A stretch of 64,000 nt of DNA from Amphibiibacter pelophylacis (lineage in GTDB: Bacteria; Pseudomonadota; Gammaproteobacteria; Burkholderiales; Burkholderiaceae_C): NCBI RefSeq assembly GCF_037688875.1, contig NZ_JAWDIE010000003.1:62001-126000 (forward strand), given 5' to 3'. Made by a program: the position numbers and the translations under genes. Numbering within the stretch: the first letter of the stretch is position 1; each line of letters starts with the position of its first letter. Below the pieces are notes generated by a model. The model was not told the DNA's origin. It was given only the letters and a program-made list of their open reading frames with translations, and did no database searches. Below, piece after piece: positions 42,603 to 51,417 of this stretch.

Positions 42603-43346
42603 TCAGCCGCTGTTGCGCTGCAGCACCAGATCCCACACGCCGTGGCCCAGGCGCAGGCCGCGCGCTTCAAAGCGCGTTTCGGGGCGGTAATCGGGGCGCG
42701 GACTGTAGCCGTCGGGCTGCACGCCGGGCGCGCTGTGCCAGTCGGGTGCGGCCGACATCACGGCGCGCATCTGCTCGGCGTAGGGCTGCCAGTCGGTCGC
42801 CAGGTGCAGGTAGCCGCCCGGGCGCACATGGCGGGCCAGGTGGGCGACAAATTCGGGCTGGATCAGGCGGCGCTTGTGGTGGCGCGCCTTGTGCCAGGGG
42901 TCGGGGAAGAAGATGTGGACCCCGGCCAGGCTGGCGGGCGGGATCATGTGCTCCAGCACCTCGATGGCGTCGTGCTGCACGATGCGCACGTTGCCGAGCG
43001 AGCGCTCGCCGATCATTTTCAGCAGCGAACCCACGCCCGGCGTGTGGACTTCGGCGCCGATGAAATCCACCTCGGGTTTCAGCGCCGCAATGTGCGCCGT
43101 GGCGTGGCCCATGCCGAAACCGATCTCCAGCACACGCGGCGCCTGGCGGCCAAACACCGCAGCCCAGTCGGGCGGCTGCGCGGTGTGGGGCAGGACAAAG
43201 CGCGGGCCCAGCTCTTCCAGCGCGCGGACCTGGCCGCTGCCCATGCGCCCGGCGCGCAGCACAAAGGTGCGCACGCGGCGGTGGTGGGCGGGCGTGGTGG
43301 TGGTCCCGGGAGACGATTCGGGTGCAGGAGTTGGGGCGTCGGTCAT
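42603..43346 (-). CDS. trmB: tRNA (guanine-N7-)-methyltransferase
   Basis: A 247-residue SAM-dependent enzyme that methylates G46 of tRNA. SAM-binding VLEIGFGMGHATAHIA near residue 88, FIGAEVHTPGVGSLL, and the family signature IFFPDPWHKARHHKRRLI near 150. The C-terminal ETRFEARGLRLGHGVWDL is also typical. I chose the ATG at 43346 (MTDAPTPAPES), giving a disordered N-terminus; upstream in-frame codons would run into the cysM gene. It is divergent from cysM with 84 bp between starts. Confidence 0.93.
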   Translation of the reverse strand: MTDAPTPAPESSPGTTTTPAHHRRVRTFVLRAGRMGSGQVRALEELGPRFVLPHTAQPPDWAAVFGRQAPRVLEIGFGMGHATAHIAALKPEVDFIGAEVHTPGVGSLLKMIGERSLGNVRIVQHDAIEVLEHMIPPASLAGVHIFFPDPWHKARHHKRRLIQPEFVAHLARHVRPGGYLHLATDWQPYAEQMRAVMSAAPDWHSAPGVQPDGYSPRPDYRPETRFEARGLRLGHGVWDLVLQRNSG

Positions 43347-43430
43347 GTCAGGGTCACTGGTGGAGGCTTGGGCGCTATTCTGCCGCATGCCTGTACACTG
43401 CCAGCCACCTGTTTCAGCCCCTGCCCCACC

Positions 43431-44354
43431 ATGAGCCACGCAAGCCCGCACCCCGACTATCCCACCCTGGAAGACCTGATCGGCCACACGCCGCTCGTGC
43501 GCCTGCAGCGTCTGGCGCCGCAGTGGCTGCAGGATCGTGGCAATGTGCTGCTGGGCAAGCTGGAGGGCAACAACCCGGCCGGATCGGTGAAAGACCGCCC
43601 GGCGATGAACATGATCCGGCGCAGCCAGGAGCGCGGCGAGATCAAGCCCGGCGACACCCTGATCGAGGCCACCTCGGGCAACACCGGCATCGCGCTGGCC
43701 ATGGCCGCCGCCATCCGCGGCTATCGCATGATCCTGATCATGCCGGAGGATCTGTCCATCGAGCGCGCCCAGACCATGCGCGCCTTTGGCGCCGAGCTGA
43801 TCCTGACGCCCCGCTCCGGCGGCATGGAATACGCCCGCGATCTGGCCCTGCACATGCAGTCCCAGGGCCAAGGCAAGGTGCTGGACCAGTTCGGCAACGC
43901 CGACAACCCGGCCGCGCACGTCGAATCCACCGGCCCGGAAATCTGGAAGGACACCCACGGCCGCATCACCCACTTTGTGTCCGCCATGGGCACCACCGGC
44001 ACCATCACCGGCGTGTCGCGCTACCTGAAGGGCCAGAACCCGCAGGTGAAAATCATCGGCGCGCAGCCCGCCGAAGGCTCGCGCATCCCCGGCATCCGCA
44101 AGTGGCCGCAGGCCTACCAGCCGGCCATTTTTGACGCCAGTGCGGTGGACGAAACCATCGAGGTCAACCAGAGCGATGCCGAAGACATGGCCCGCCGCCT
44201 GGCCCGCGAGGAAGGCCTGTTTGCAGGCATCTCCGCCGCCGGCGCCTGCTGGGCCGCGCTGCAGGTGGCCGCCACGGTAGAGAACGCCACGCTGGTGTTC
44301 ATCGTCTGCGACCGGGGCGACCGGTATCTGTCGACGGGTGTTTTTCCGGCGTGA
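43431..44354 (+). CDS. cysM: cysteine synthase B (O-acetylserine sulfhydrylase)
   Basis: A 307-residue PLP enzyme making cysteine from O-acetylserine and sulfide or thiosulfate. PLP lysine motif NNPAGSVKDRPAMNM near residue 53, phosphate loop EATSGNTGIALAMAAA, GTTGTITGVSRYL, and a C-terminal FIVCDRGDRYLSTGVF. The pattern RSGGMEYARDLAL and the SVKDRP form fit CysM rather than CysK. The start at 43431 is set by alignment; longer in-frame extension lies within trmB. It is convergent with pyrF. Confidence 0.93.
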   Translation: MSHASPHPDYPTLEDLIGHTPLVRLQRLAPQWLQDRGNVLLGKLEGNNPAGSVKDRPAMNMIRRSQERGEIKPGDTLIEATSGNTGIALAMAAAIRGYRMILIMPEDLSIERAQTMRAFGAELILTPRSGGMEYARDLALHMQSQGQGKVLDQFGNADNPAAHVESTGPEIWKDTHGRITHFVSAMGTTGTITGVSRYLKGQNPQVKIIGAQPAEGSRIPGIRKWPQAYQPAIFDASAVDETIEVNQSDAEDMARRLAREEGLFAGISAAGACWAALQVAATVENATLVFIVCDRGDRYLSTGVFPA

Positions 44355-44378
44355 TGCTGCCCTGAGTGGATTTGGGCT

Positions 44379-45230
44379 TTACAGCGGCGCCGCCAGCGCC
44401 GCATTCAGCTCGTCGCGCAGCGCCTGCGCCGCAGCACGCGCTGCCTGCGCAAAATCAGTGCCTGACCCGGCATAAATCACGGCGCGGCTGGCGTTGACCA
44501 CCAGCGTGCCCGGCCCCGCCCAGCCCGCGCGGACCACAGCCGCCGCGTCGCCGCCCTGCGCGCCCACGCCGGGCACCAGCAGCGGCAGGCCGGGCGCCAG
44601 TTCGCGAACGCGGGCCAGCTCCTGCGGGTAGGTCGCTCCGACCACCAGGCCCGTCTGGCCGTGCGGATCCCACTGCGATGCGGCCAGACGCGCCACGCGC
44701 TCATACAGGCGCTCGCCGGGTGGCCCGGCCGCATCCTGCAAAGGCAGCTGCTGCAGATCATCTCCGCCCGGGTTGGACGTGCGGCACAGCAGGAACAGCC
44801 CGCGCTGCGGGTAATCCCAGTAGGGCGAGATCGAATCCGAGCCCATATAAGGCGACAGCGTCAGCGCGTCGGCCCCGTAGCGCTCGAAGGCCTCGCGGGC
44901 GTACTGCGCGGCGGTCGAGCCGATGTCGCCGCGCTTGGCGTCCAGAATGACGGGCACCTGCGGCGCCACGGCGCGGATGTGCGCCAGCAGGCGCTCCAGC
45001 TGCGCCTCGCCGCCGCTGTGCGCGGCAAAGTAGGCGATCTGCGGCTTGAAGGCGCAGACCCGGTCGGCGGTGGCGTCGACGATGGCGGCGCAGAAGGCAA
45101 AGAGCGCATCCGGCTGGTCACGCAGCGCTTCGGGCAGGCGCGAGGGCTCGGGGTCCAGGCCCACGCACAGCAGGCTGCGGTTCTGGCGCTGGGCCTGCTC
45201 CAGCTGGTGGCGGAAATCGGGGCGCGCCAT
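44379..45230 (-). CDS. pyrF: orotidine 5'-phosphate decarboxylase (subfamily 2)
   Basis: A 283-residue enzyme making UMP. Motifs: LCVGLDPEPSRLPEAL at the N-terminus, FKPQIAYFAAHSG, the catalytic ILDAKRGDIGSTAAQYAREAF near residue 95, ALTLSPYMG, LVVGATYPQELARVR and LLVPGVGAQGGDA. This is the longer group 2 (PyrF type 2) seen in many beta-proteobacteria. I prefer the ATG at 45230; an in-frame TTG two codons upstream would overlap purB. It begins 2 bp after the purB stop, so the two genes form an operon. Confidence 0.94.
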   Translation of the reverse strand: MARPDFRHQLEQAQRQNRSLLCVGLDPEPSRLPEALRDQPDALFAFCAAIVDATADRVCAFKPQIAYFAAHSGGEAQLERLLAHIRAVAPQVPVILDAKRGDIGSTAAQYAREAFERYGADALTLSPYMGSDSISPYWDYPQRGLFLLCRTSNPGGDDLQQLPLQDAAGPPGERLYERVARLAASQWDPHGQTGLVVGATYPQELARVRELAPGLPLLVPGVGAQGGDAAAVVRAGWAGPGTLVVNASRAVIYAGSGTDFAQAARAAAQALRDELNAALAAPL

Positions 45231-45232
45231 GC

Positions 45233-46696
45233 TCAACGTCCGGCGCTCTGGCCATCGAGAAGGGCCAGCGCCTCACTCGCGGCGCGCTGCGCCAGCGCCT
45301 GCGCCTGGCCCACATAGGCCGCCGGGGTCATGGCCAGCAGTCGGGCCTTATCGGCCTCGGGCAGGGCCAGTTGGGGGTCGTTGACAAAGCCCTGCATCAG
45401 CTCGCGCGTCATGGGTTTGCCGCGCGTGTAGGCCTTGAGCTGCTCGTAGGGCTCAGGCAGGCCGTGGCGGCGCATGACGGTCTGGATGGGCTCGGCCAGC
45501 ACCTCCCAGGCGCTGTCCAGATCGGCGTCCAGCGCGGCGGCGTTCAGTTCCAGCTTCGCCAGGCCTTTGTCCAGGCTGGCCAGCGCCAGCAGGCTGTAGC
45601 CCAGCGCCACGCCCATATTGCGCAGCACGGTGGAATCGGTCAGGTCGCGCTGCCAGCGGCTGATGGGCAGCTTGGCGCTCAGGTGGCCCAGCAGCGCGTT
45701 GGCCAGACCCAGGTTGCCTTCGGCGTTCTCGAAATCAATGGGGTTGACCTTGTGCGGCATGGTCGAGGATCCGACTTCGCCGTCTTTCAGCTTCTGCTTG
45801 AAATAACCCAGGCTGATGTAGCCCCAGACATCGCGGCTGAAATCGATCAGGATGGTGTTGAAACGGGCCAGCGCGTCAAAGAGGCGCGCCATGTAATCGT
45901 GCGGCTCGATCTGGATGGTGTAGGGGTTGAAGGCCAGGCCCAGACCCTGCTCGACCACCTGGCGGCTGAAGGCTTCCCAGTCAAAATCGGGCCAGGCGCT
46001 CAGGTGAGCGTTGTAATTACCCACAGCCCCATTCATTTTGGCCAGCAGCGCGACGCTGGCAAACTGCTGGCGCGCGTCCATCAGGCGCACCAGCACGTTG
46101 GCGATTTCCTTGCCCACCGTGGTCGGGCTGGCCGTCTGGCCGTGCGTGCGGCTGAGCATGGGCTGGGCCGCGTGCGTCTGCGCCATCGCCGCGAGGCGGC
46201 GCAGCACGCCGTCCATGGCGGGCAGCAGCACCTGGCTGCGCGCCTCGCCCAGCATCAGGGCGTGGCTGGTGTTGTTGATGTCCTCGCTGGTGCAGGCAAA
46301 GTGGACAAATTCCTTGGCCTGCGCCAGACCGCCGATGGCGTCCAGCTGCGCCTTCAGCCAGTATTCGACCGCCTTCACGTCGTGATTGGTCGTCTTCTCG
46401 GTGTCTTTGATCCATTGCGCGTCAGCCAGCGAGAACTGCTGGCCCAGCCCCATCAGCGCCGCATCCTGCGCGGCAGTCAGGGGCGGCAGCTCGGCAAAAC
46501 CGGCGCGGGAGAGCTGGCGCAGCCACTCGATTTCGACACGCACGCGGCTGCGGATCAGCCCGAATTCGGAGAGATGGTCGCGCAACGCACCGACCTGGCG
46601 CTGGTAGCGGCCGTCCAGCGGCGACAGCGCCTGCAGCGCGGCAGCAGATTCGGGAGAGACCGGGTGACCGGCTGAAGAAGCAGCAAAAGAAGACAT
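45233..46696 (-). CDS. purB: adenylosuccinate lyase
   Basis: A 487-residue enzyme of the fumarase/aspartase superfamily acting twice in purine synthesis (SAICAR and adenylosuccinate cleavage). N-terminal LQALSPLDGRYQRQV, HDVKAVEYWLK, HFACTSEDINNTSHAL, SRTHGQTASPTTVGKE and the signature SSTMPHKVNPIDFENAEGN are all present. It is of the PurB form found in E. coli, with a short extra N-terminus (MSSFAASSAGHPVSPES). The ATG at 46696 is the most upstream one compatible with the family. It is divergent from the GST gene (144 bp). Confidence 0.95.
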   Translation of the reverse strand: MSSFAASSAGHPVSPESAAALQALSPLDGRYQRQVGALRDHLSEFGLIRSRVRVEIEWLRQLSRAGFAELPPLTAAQDAALMGLGQQFSLADAQWIKDTEKTTNHDVKAVEYWLKAQLDAIGGLAQAKEFVHFACTSEDINNTSHALMLGEARSQVLLPAMDGVLRRLAAMAQTHAAQPMLSRTHGQTASPTTVGKEIANVLVRLMDARQQFASVALLAKMNGAVGNYNAHLSAWPDFDWEAFSRQVVEQGLGLAFNPYTIQIEPHDYMARLFDALARFNTILIDFSRDVWGYISLGYFKQKLKDGEVGSSTMPHKVNPIDFENAEGNLGLANALLGHLSAKLPISRWQRDLTDSTVLRNMGVALGYSLLALASLDKGLAKLELNAAALDADLDSAWEVLAEPIQTVMRRHGLPEPYEQLKAYTRGKPMTRELMQGFVNDPQLALPEADKARLLAMTPAAYVGQAQALAQRAASEALALLDGQSAGR

Positions 46697-46840
46697 GGCA
46701 GCGGCAGCAATGACAGACAATGGCCAGCCGTCTGACCCTGGCCATGGGCCTGTCCCATGCAAACTTCTGCCCGGCGCCGTCTCATTCTGGCCACGTCCGT
46801 GGCTAAAATCGCCATCATACAACCTCAGGATGAGTGAACC

Positions 46841-47458
46841 ATGAAGCTGTTGGGATCGCTGACCAGCCCGTTTGTGCGCAAGGTGCGCGTGGTGCTGGCC
46901 GAGAAAAAACTGGATTGCACCTTCGTGCCGGAAGACGTCTGGAACGAGGACAAAATCCTCAAAATCAACCCCTTGGGTCAGGTGCCCTGCCTGGTCATGG
47001 AAGGCGGCGAAGCCGTTTTTGATTCGCGCGTCATCGTCGAATACCTGGACACGCTCTCGCCCGTGGGCAAGCTGATTCCGCCCAGCGGCCGCGAGCGCCT
47101 GGAAGTGCGCATTTTCGAGGCGCTGTGCGACGGCATCATGGAAGCCACCGTGAAAGTCTTCCTGGAAAAGAACTGGAAGGGCCGCACCGACGCCCAGCGC
47201 AGCCCCGCCTGGATCGAGCGCCAGATGGGCAAAATCAACGCGGCGCTGGACATGCTGGCCGACCGCGTGGGCGAGCGCAACTGGTGCACCGGACAGCACT
47301 TCTCCATGGCCGACGTGACGGCCGGCTGTGCGCTCGATTACCTGGTGTTGCGCTGCCCGGACCTCGACTGGCGCAGCCGCCACCCGTCGCTCGTGCGCCT
47401 GCAGGAGAAACTGTCGCAGCGCCCCAGCTTCCAGGCCACCCGGCCGCCGCAGCCCTGA
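46841..47458 (+). CDS. glutathione S-transferase family protein
   Basis: A 205-residue cytosolic GST-like protein. The thioredoxin-fold N-domain begins MKLLGSLTSPFVRKVRVVLAEK (catalytic Ser/Cys region) with the glutathione-binding NPLGQVPCLV and FDSRVIVEYLD. The helical C-domain ends with FSMADVTAGCALDYL, the N-capping box region. It resembles the YibF group. Substrate unknown. Its stop overlaps the metX start (TGATG), so it is translationally coupled to methionine genes. Confidence 0.88.
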   Translation: MKLLGSLTSPFVRKVRVVLAEKKLDCTFVPEDVWNEDKILKINPLGQVPCLVMEGGEAVFDSRVIVEYLDTLSPVGKLIPPSGRERLEVRIFEALCDGIMEATVKVFLEKNWKGRTDAQRSPAWIERQMGKINAALDMLADRVGERNWCTGQHFSMADVTAGCALDYLVLRCPDLDWRSRHPSLVRLQEKLSQRPSFQATRPPQP

Positions 47459-48651
47459 TGGCCGAAGCAGCCAAAGCGGTGCCGGAGCAGCGCCTCACCC
47501 TGCCCGGCCCCATCACCTTGCGCAGCGGCCAGACGGTCGGCCCCATCGAACTGGTTTACGAGACGCACGGGCAGCTGAACGCCGACGCCAGCAACGCCGT
47601 GCTGGTTTGCCATGCGCTCAACGCCAGCCACCACATCGCCGGGGTCAACGCCGCCGGTCAGACGGGCTGGTGGGACAACCTGATCGGCCCGGGCAAAGCG
47701 GTGGACACCCAGCGCTTTTTCGTCATCGGCGTGAACAACCCCGGCTCGTGTTTTGGCTCGACCGGGCCCATGCACACCAACCCGGCCACCGGCCAGCCTT
47801 ACGGCGCCGATTTCCCGGTGATGACGGTGGAAGACTGGGTGATGATCCAGGCGATGCTGCTCGATCACCTGGGCATCCGCCAGCTGGCCGCTGTGCTGGG
47901 CGGCAGCCTGGGCGGGATGCAGGCGCTGGCCTGGTCGCTGCAGTACCCGCAGCGCCTGCGCCACTGCGTGGCCGTGGCCACCGCGCCCAGCCTGTCGGCG
48001 CAGAACATCGCTTTCAACGAGGTGGCGCGCCGCGCCATCATCACCGACCCCGATTTCCACGGCGGCCACTTCTACGCCCATGGCGTCGTGCCGCAGCGCG
48101 GCCTGCGCGTGGCGCGCATGATCGGGCACATCACCTACCTGTCCGACGACAGCATGGAAGCGCGCTTTGGCCGCACCACGCGCCGCGACAGTCTGGCCAG
48201 AAAGGCCGGCGGCGCAGGCGACACCAGCTACGGCTACACCACGCAGGACATCGAGTTCGAGGTCGAAAGCTATCTGCGCCACCAAGGCGAAAAGTTCAGC
48301 GGCTATTTCGACGCCAACACCTACCTGCTGATCACGCGGGCGCTGGATTATTTCGATCCGGCGCGCGAACACGGCGGCGATCTGTCCAAAGCCTTCGCGC
48401 ACGCGACGGCGCAGTTCCTGGTGATCAGCTTCAGCACCGACTGGCGCTTTTCGCCGCTGCGCTCGCGCGAGATCGTCCAGGCGCTGGTCGACAACCGCCA
48501 CACCGTCAGCTACGCCGAAATCGACGCGCCGCACGGCCACGACGCCTTCCTGCTGGACGACGCGCGCTACCACGGCGTGGTCGCGGCCTACTTCGGCCGG
48601 ATCGCGCAGGCGCTGCCTGCTGTCCGCAACACGGCCGGGAGCGCCGCATGA
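47458..48651 (+). CDS. metX: homoserine O-acyltransferase MetX
   Basis: A 397-residue alpha/beta-hydrolase-fold enzyme acylating homoserine, the first step to methionine. Motifs: LVYETHGQLNADASNAVLVCHALN, GWWDNLIGPGKAVDT, the nucleophile elbow AVLGGSLGGMQALAW near residue 145, and catalytic His in DAPHGHDAFLL near the C-terminus. In many beta-proteobacteria this MetX uses succinyl-CoA rather than acetyl-CoA, so the acyl donor is left open. The ATG at 47458 overlaps the GST stop and the end overlaps metW by four bases; metX-metW pairing is standard for this group. Confidence 0.95.
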   Translation: MAEAAKAVPEQRLTLPGPITLRSGQTVGPIELVYETHGQLNADASNAVLVCHALNASHHIAGVNAAGQTGWWDNLIGPGKAVDTQRFFVIGVNNPGSCFGSTGPMHTNPATGQPYGADFPVMTVEDWVMIQAMLLDHLGIRQLAAVLGGSLGGMQALAWSLQYPQRLRHCVAVATAPSLSAQNIAFNEVARRAIITDPDFHGGHFYAHGVVPQRGLRVARMIGHITYLSDDSMEARFGRTTRRDSLARKAGGAGDTSYGYTTQDIEFEVESYLRHQGEKFSGYFDANTYLLITRALDYFDPAREHGGDLSKAFAHATAQFLVISFSTDWRFSPLRSREIVQALVDNRHTVSYAEIDAPHGHDAFLLDDARYHGVVAAYFGRIAQALPAVRNTAGSAA

Positions 48652-49247
48652 ATCCCGTCATGTCCACCCTGCCCGACGACCTGGCGGCCATCGCCACCCT
48701 GGTGCCCTGGGGCTCGCGCGTGCTCGATCTGGGCTGTGGCCCCGGCCATCTGCTGCGCCACCTGCTGCAGGACAGGCAGTGCAGCGGCTACGGGGTCGAG
48801 CTGGATGACGCCAACGTGCTGGCCTGCGTGCAGCAGGGCCTGCCCGTGCTGCAGCGCGATCTGGAAGAAGGTTTGCAGATGTTTGGTGACCAGACTTTCG
48901 ATGTGGTGCTGCAGCTGCAGACGCTGCAGAGCCTGCGCAACGTCGAAGCCATGCTGCGCGAGATCGCCCGCGTGGGTCGCACCGGCATCGTCAGCTTCCC
49001 CAACTTCGCGCACTGGCCGCACCGCCTGAGCGTACTGCGCGGGCGCATGCCCGTCAGCAAAAGCCTGCCTTTCGAGTGGTACGACACGCCCAACATCCGT
49101 GTCGGCACCTACGCCGATTTCGGCCATCTGGCCACGCGCAACGGCCTGAAAATCACCGACGCCTTCGGCCTGGACCGGGGCCGCGTCATCCGCCACGGCA
49201 TCAACTGGCGTGCCAGCCTGGCGGTGTTCAAGCTGGCCCGCGCCTGA
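48648..49247 (+). CDS. metW: methionine biosynthesis protein MetW
   Basis: A 199-residue SAM-methyltransferase-fold protein required with MetX for homoserine acylation in proteobacteria. SAM motif VLDLGCGPGHLLRHLL near residue 25, then GYGVELDDANVLACVQQGL, DLEEGL, FDVVLQLQTLQSLRNVEAMLREIARVG and FPNFAHWPHRLSVLRGRMPVS. The ATG at 48648 overlaps the end of metX. It probably stimulates MetX rather than acting as a methyltransferase, as shown for family members elsewhere. Confidence 0.95.
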   Translation: MNPVMSTLPDDLAAIATLVPWGSRVLDLGCGPGHLLRHLLQDRQCSGYGVELDDANVLACVQQGLPVLQRDLEEGLQMFGDQTFDVVLQLQTLQSLRNVEAMLREIARVGRTGIVSFPNFAHWPHRLSVLRGRMPVSKSLPFEWYDTPNIRVGTYADFGHLATRNGLKITDAFGLDRGRVIRHGINWRASLAVFKLARA

Positions 49248-49260
49248 AAGACCCTGCCCC

Positions 49261-50154
49261 ATGAGCACGACCTCCGCTTCCACTTCCGTCGCCTTCGCGG
49301 GCCTGGGCGTCATGGGCTTCCCCATGGCCGGGCACCTGGTGCGCGCCGGGCACAGCGTCAGCGTCTGGAACCGCAGCGCAGAAAAAGCCAGCCGCTGGGT
49401 TCAGGCCCACCCGCAGGGCCAGAGTGCCGCCACCCCCGCCGACGCCGCCCGCACCGCCCGCGTGGTGCTGATGTGCCTGGGCAACGACGACGACGTGCGC
49501 GCCGTGGTTTATGGCGACAGCGGTCTGCTGGCCGGCATCGCGCCGGGCAGCGTGCTGGTCGATCACACCACCGCCTCGGTCGAGCTGGCTCAGGAGCTTC
49601 ACGCGCGCTGCCAGGAGCGCGGCGTGGGCTTTGTCGATGCCCCGGTATCGGGCGGCCAGGCGGGCGCCGAAAACGGCCAGCTCACCATCATGTGCGGCGG
49701 GTCGCAAGACGACTTCTCCGCCGCGCAGCCCGTCATGGCCGCTTACGCCCGAGCCGTCACGCGCCTGGGCGATTGCGGCAGTGGCCAGAAGGCCAAAATG
49801 GTCAACCAGATCGCCATCGCCGGGCTGCTGCAGGGCCTGGCCGAAGCCATCTCTTTTGGCGAGCGCGCCGGGCTGCCCATGCACCAGGTCATCGACGTGA
49901 TCAGCCAGGGCGCTGCGCAGAGCTGGCAGATGAACAACCGCGCCCACACCATGATCGACGGCCGGTTCGATTTCGGCTTCGCCATCGACTGGATGGCCAA
50001 GGATCTGGGCCTGGTCCTGCAGGAAGCGCGCCGCAATGGCGCCACCCTGCCCGTCACCGCGCTGGTCGACCAGTTCTACAGCGAACTGCGCCGCGAGGGC
50101 CTGGGCCGCAGCGACACCTCGGTGCTGATCGAGCGTCTGCGCGAGAAAAGCTGA
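49261..50154 (+). CDS. NAD(P)-dependent oxidoreductase (3-hydroxyisobutyrate dehydrogenase family)
   Basis: A 297-residue beta-hydroxyacid dehydrogenase. Rossmann loop VAFAGLGVMGFPMAGHLVRAGH near residue 10, substrate-binding DAPVSGGQAGAENGQLTIMCGG near 125, and the catalytic Lys in GSGQKAKMVNQI near 175. Members reduce or oxidise 3-hydroxyisobutyrate, tartronate semialdehyde, or succinic semialdehyde; the substrate is unknown here. It starts 13 bp after metW and is convergent with the RES toxin gene (7 bp). Confidence 0.88.
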   Translation: MSTTSASTSVAFAGLGVMGFPMAGHLVRAGHSVSVWNRSAEKASRWVQAHPQGQSAATPADAARTARVVLMCLGNDDDVRAVVYGDSGLLAGIAPGSVLVDHTTASVELAQELHARCQERGVGFVDAPVSGGQAGAENGQLTIMCGGSQDDFSAAQPVMAAYARAVTRLGDCGSGQKAKMVNQIAIAGLLQGLAEAISFGERAGLPMHQVIDVISQGAAQSWQMNNRAHTMIDGRFDFGFAIDWMAKDLGLVLQEARRNGATLPVTALVDQFYSELRREGLGRSDTSVLIERLREKS

Positions 50155-50161
50155 ACCGGCT

Positions 50162-50890
50162 TCATCCAGGAAGATCGCCCAGGTCGAGCACCCAGGGTGC
50201 GCTGTCCCGACCGCGCGTTACGGTGACGCGGCCACCGTCGAGCTGATAGCTCAGGAAGCAGGCCACGCGCGGGTCTGAGAGCCGATCCGGATGCAGGATG
50301 GCGGCGTTCCAGCCGCTGTTCCAGGCCGCGCTGCGGCGCGCCGAGCGCACCAGCAGGCCCGGGTGTCCTTCGCGGTGCAGTCGCGCGCCCAGCGCCTGCG
50401 ATAGCGAATAATCCCGCCGGTCCAGAATGCCGAGCCCGGGCTCGGCCGTGCGGCGCAGGTCGGCCAGCAGCGCTGTGCAGCGCACCAGGTAGACCTTGCG
50501 CTCGGCCTGCACGCTGTGCTGCTGCAGCCCCGCGTCGGCCAGAAAGCCGTTCGCCCAGTGGTGGACGGTTTCGTAGATTGTGGTCTCGACGGTGTCCGAG
50601 CCGTACCATACGCCAAACTGCCCGTCCGAAAAGCGGCTGGCGCCGGGGTGATCGAAGGGCCACTGCACCGCGCCCATCCAGGCCGCTTCCTCGAAGGGCC
50701 GGTGGATGACAGGCTGCGGCGAGACATGGCTGCGCGGCCGCGCCTGGTGCTCGGCCTGCTGGGCGATGCGCCAGTCGGCGGGGCTGTCGCTGAGGTCGTC
50801 GAACAAGTCCTGCGATTCGCGCAGCGACACGATGTTGCGCGCCAGATCCTGATCCAGATCGCACAGGCTGGCGCCGTCGAGCACGCCCAT
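50162..50890 (-). CDS. RES-domain toxin
   Basis: A 242-residue protein with the RES fold. The segment SRFSDGQFGVWYGSDTVETTIYETVHHW carries the conserved Arg, Tyr and Glu (here given in part), and downstream DRRDYSLSQALGARLHREGHPGLLVRSARR holds further family positions with the conserved Ser. RES toxins cleave or transfer ADP-ribose from NAD+ (MbcT phosphorylase, Res). The ATG overlaps the antitoxin stop (TAATG), the usual antitoxin-first order. Confidence 0.88.
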   Translation of the reverse strand: MGVLDGASLCDLDQDLARNIVSLRESQDLFDDLSDSPADWRIAQQAEHQARPRSHVSPQPVIHRPFEEAAWMGAVQWPFDHPGASRFSDGQFGVWYGSDTVETTIYETVHHWANGFLADAGLQQHSVQAERKVYLVRCTALLADLRRTAEPGLGILDRRDYSLSQALGARLHREGHPGLLVRSARRSAAWNSGWNAAILHPDRLSDPRVACFLSYQLDGGRVTVTRGRDSAPWVLDLGDLPG

Positions 50891-51324
50891 TAGCGGCCCC
50901 GCGCCCGGTCCAGGTAGCCGCGCACCGCCAGCAGCCCGGCAAAACCCAGATCGCAGATCAGATCAACGGGCGTGCGCTGATCGAAAGCGCGGTTGGGCCG
51001 CGACATCCAGCCGTAGGCCAGTGCGCGGTCGTGCGGAAACAGCAGGCGCAGATTTTTGTGGATGGCCAGCAGGTGGCCCACGCGATCCTGCTGGTCGCGC
51101 CCGGAGCCGATGGGCTCGCCTCGCCGGTAACGCGCCAGCGCCGCCCGGTTGCCCGGCGCGAGTCCCAGCAGGTTGGCCTGCGCCTCGGTGCTGATCTGCC
51201 AGTGGTCTAGCAGCGTCATCACCATGACCGCCAGGCGGCTGCGGTCGTGCGCTTCGTCCTCGGGGGGGGCGGCAGACGCAAAGTCTGTGGCGTCGGAAAC
51301 GGGCTGGTTTGGGGTCTGGCTCAT
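50890..51324 (-). CDS. Xre/MbcA/ParS family antitoxin
   Basis: A 144-residue antitoxin of the DUF2384/MbcA type partnered with the RES toxin. The disordered acidic N-terminus (about 30 residues) contains a C8 homopolymer in its DNA (51262-51269). An Xre-like helical region MTLLDHWQISTEAQANLLGLAPGNRAALARYRRGEP is followed by a toxin-binding region (LRLLFPHDRALAYGWMSRPNRAFDQRTPVDLICD). The start is the ATG at 51324, with AGGA eight bases upstream. The gene is intact in this sequence. Confidence 0.88.
   Translation of the reverse strand: MSQTPNQPVSDATDFASAAPPEDEAHDRSRLAVMVMTLLDHWQISTEAQANLLGLAPGNRAALARYRRGEPIGSGRDQQDRVGHLLAIHKNLRLLFPHDRALAYGWMSRPNRAFDQRTPVDLICDLGFAGLLAVRGYLDRARGR
51262..51269 (-). 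repeat. C8 homopolymer in the antitoxin coding sequence
   Basis: Eight consecutive G on the plus strand (C8 in the antitoxin mRNA) encode part of Ala-Ala-Pro-Pro near residues 19-22. Gain or loss of one base would shift the frame before the DNA-binding region. Confidence 0.9.
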
Positions 51325-51335
51325 GGGGTGTCCTG

Positions 51336-51374
51336 TCTGCGCAGGAGTTTAGCGCAGATGGACGATAGAAACAA
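51336..51374 (-). promoter_or_regulatory. RES-Xre promoter with operator overlapping the -10 box
   Basis: On the minus strand TTGTTT (51369-51374) and TAAACT (51346-51351) are separated by exactly 17 bp. A perfect 7-bp inverted repeat, TCTGCGC-N9-GCGCAGA (51336-51342 and 51352-51358), brackets the -10 box. This is the layout of an autorepressed toxin-antitoxin promoter. The predicted transcript start lies about 15-20 bp before the antitoxin ATG. Confidence 0.6.
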
Positions 51375-51417
51375 TATTTGGTTTAGTTGCTACATAATGC
51401 CTGCTTTCTGATCCTGA

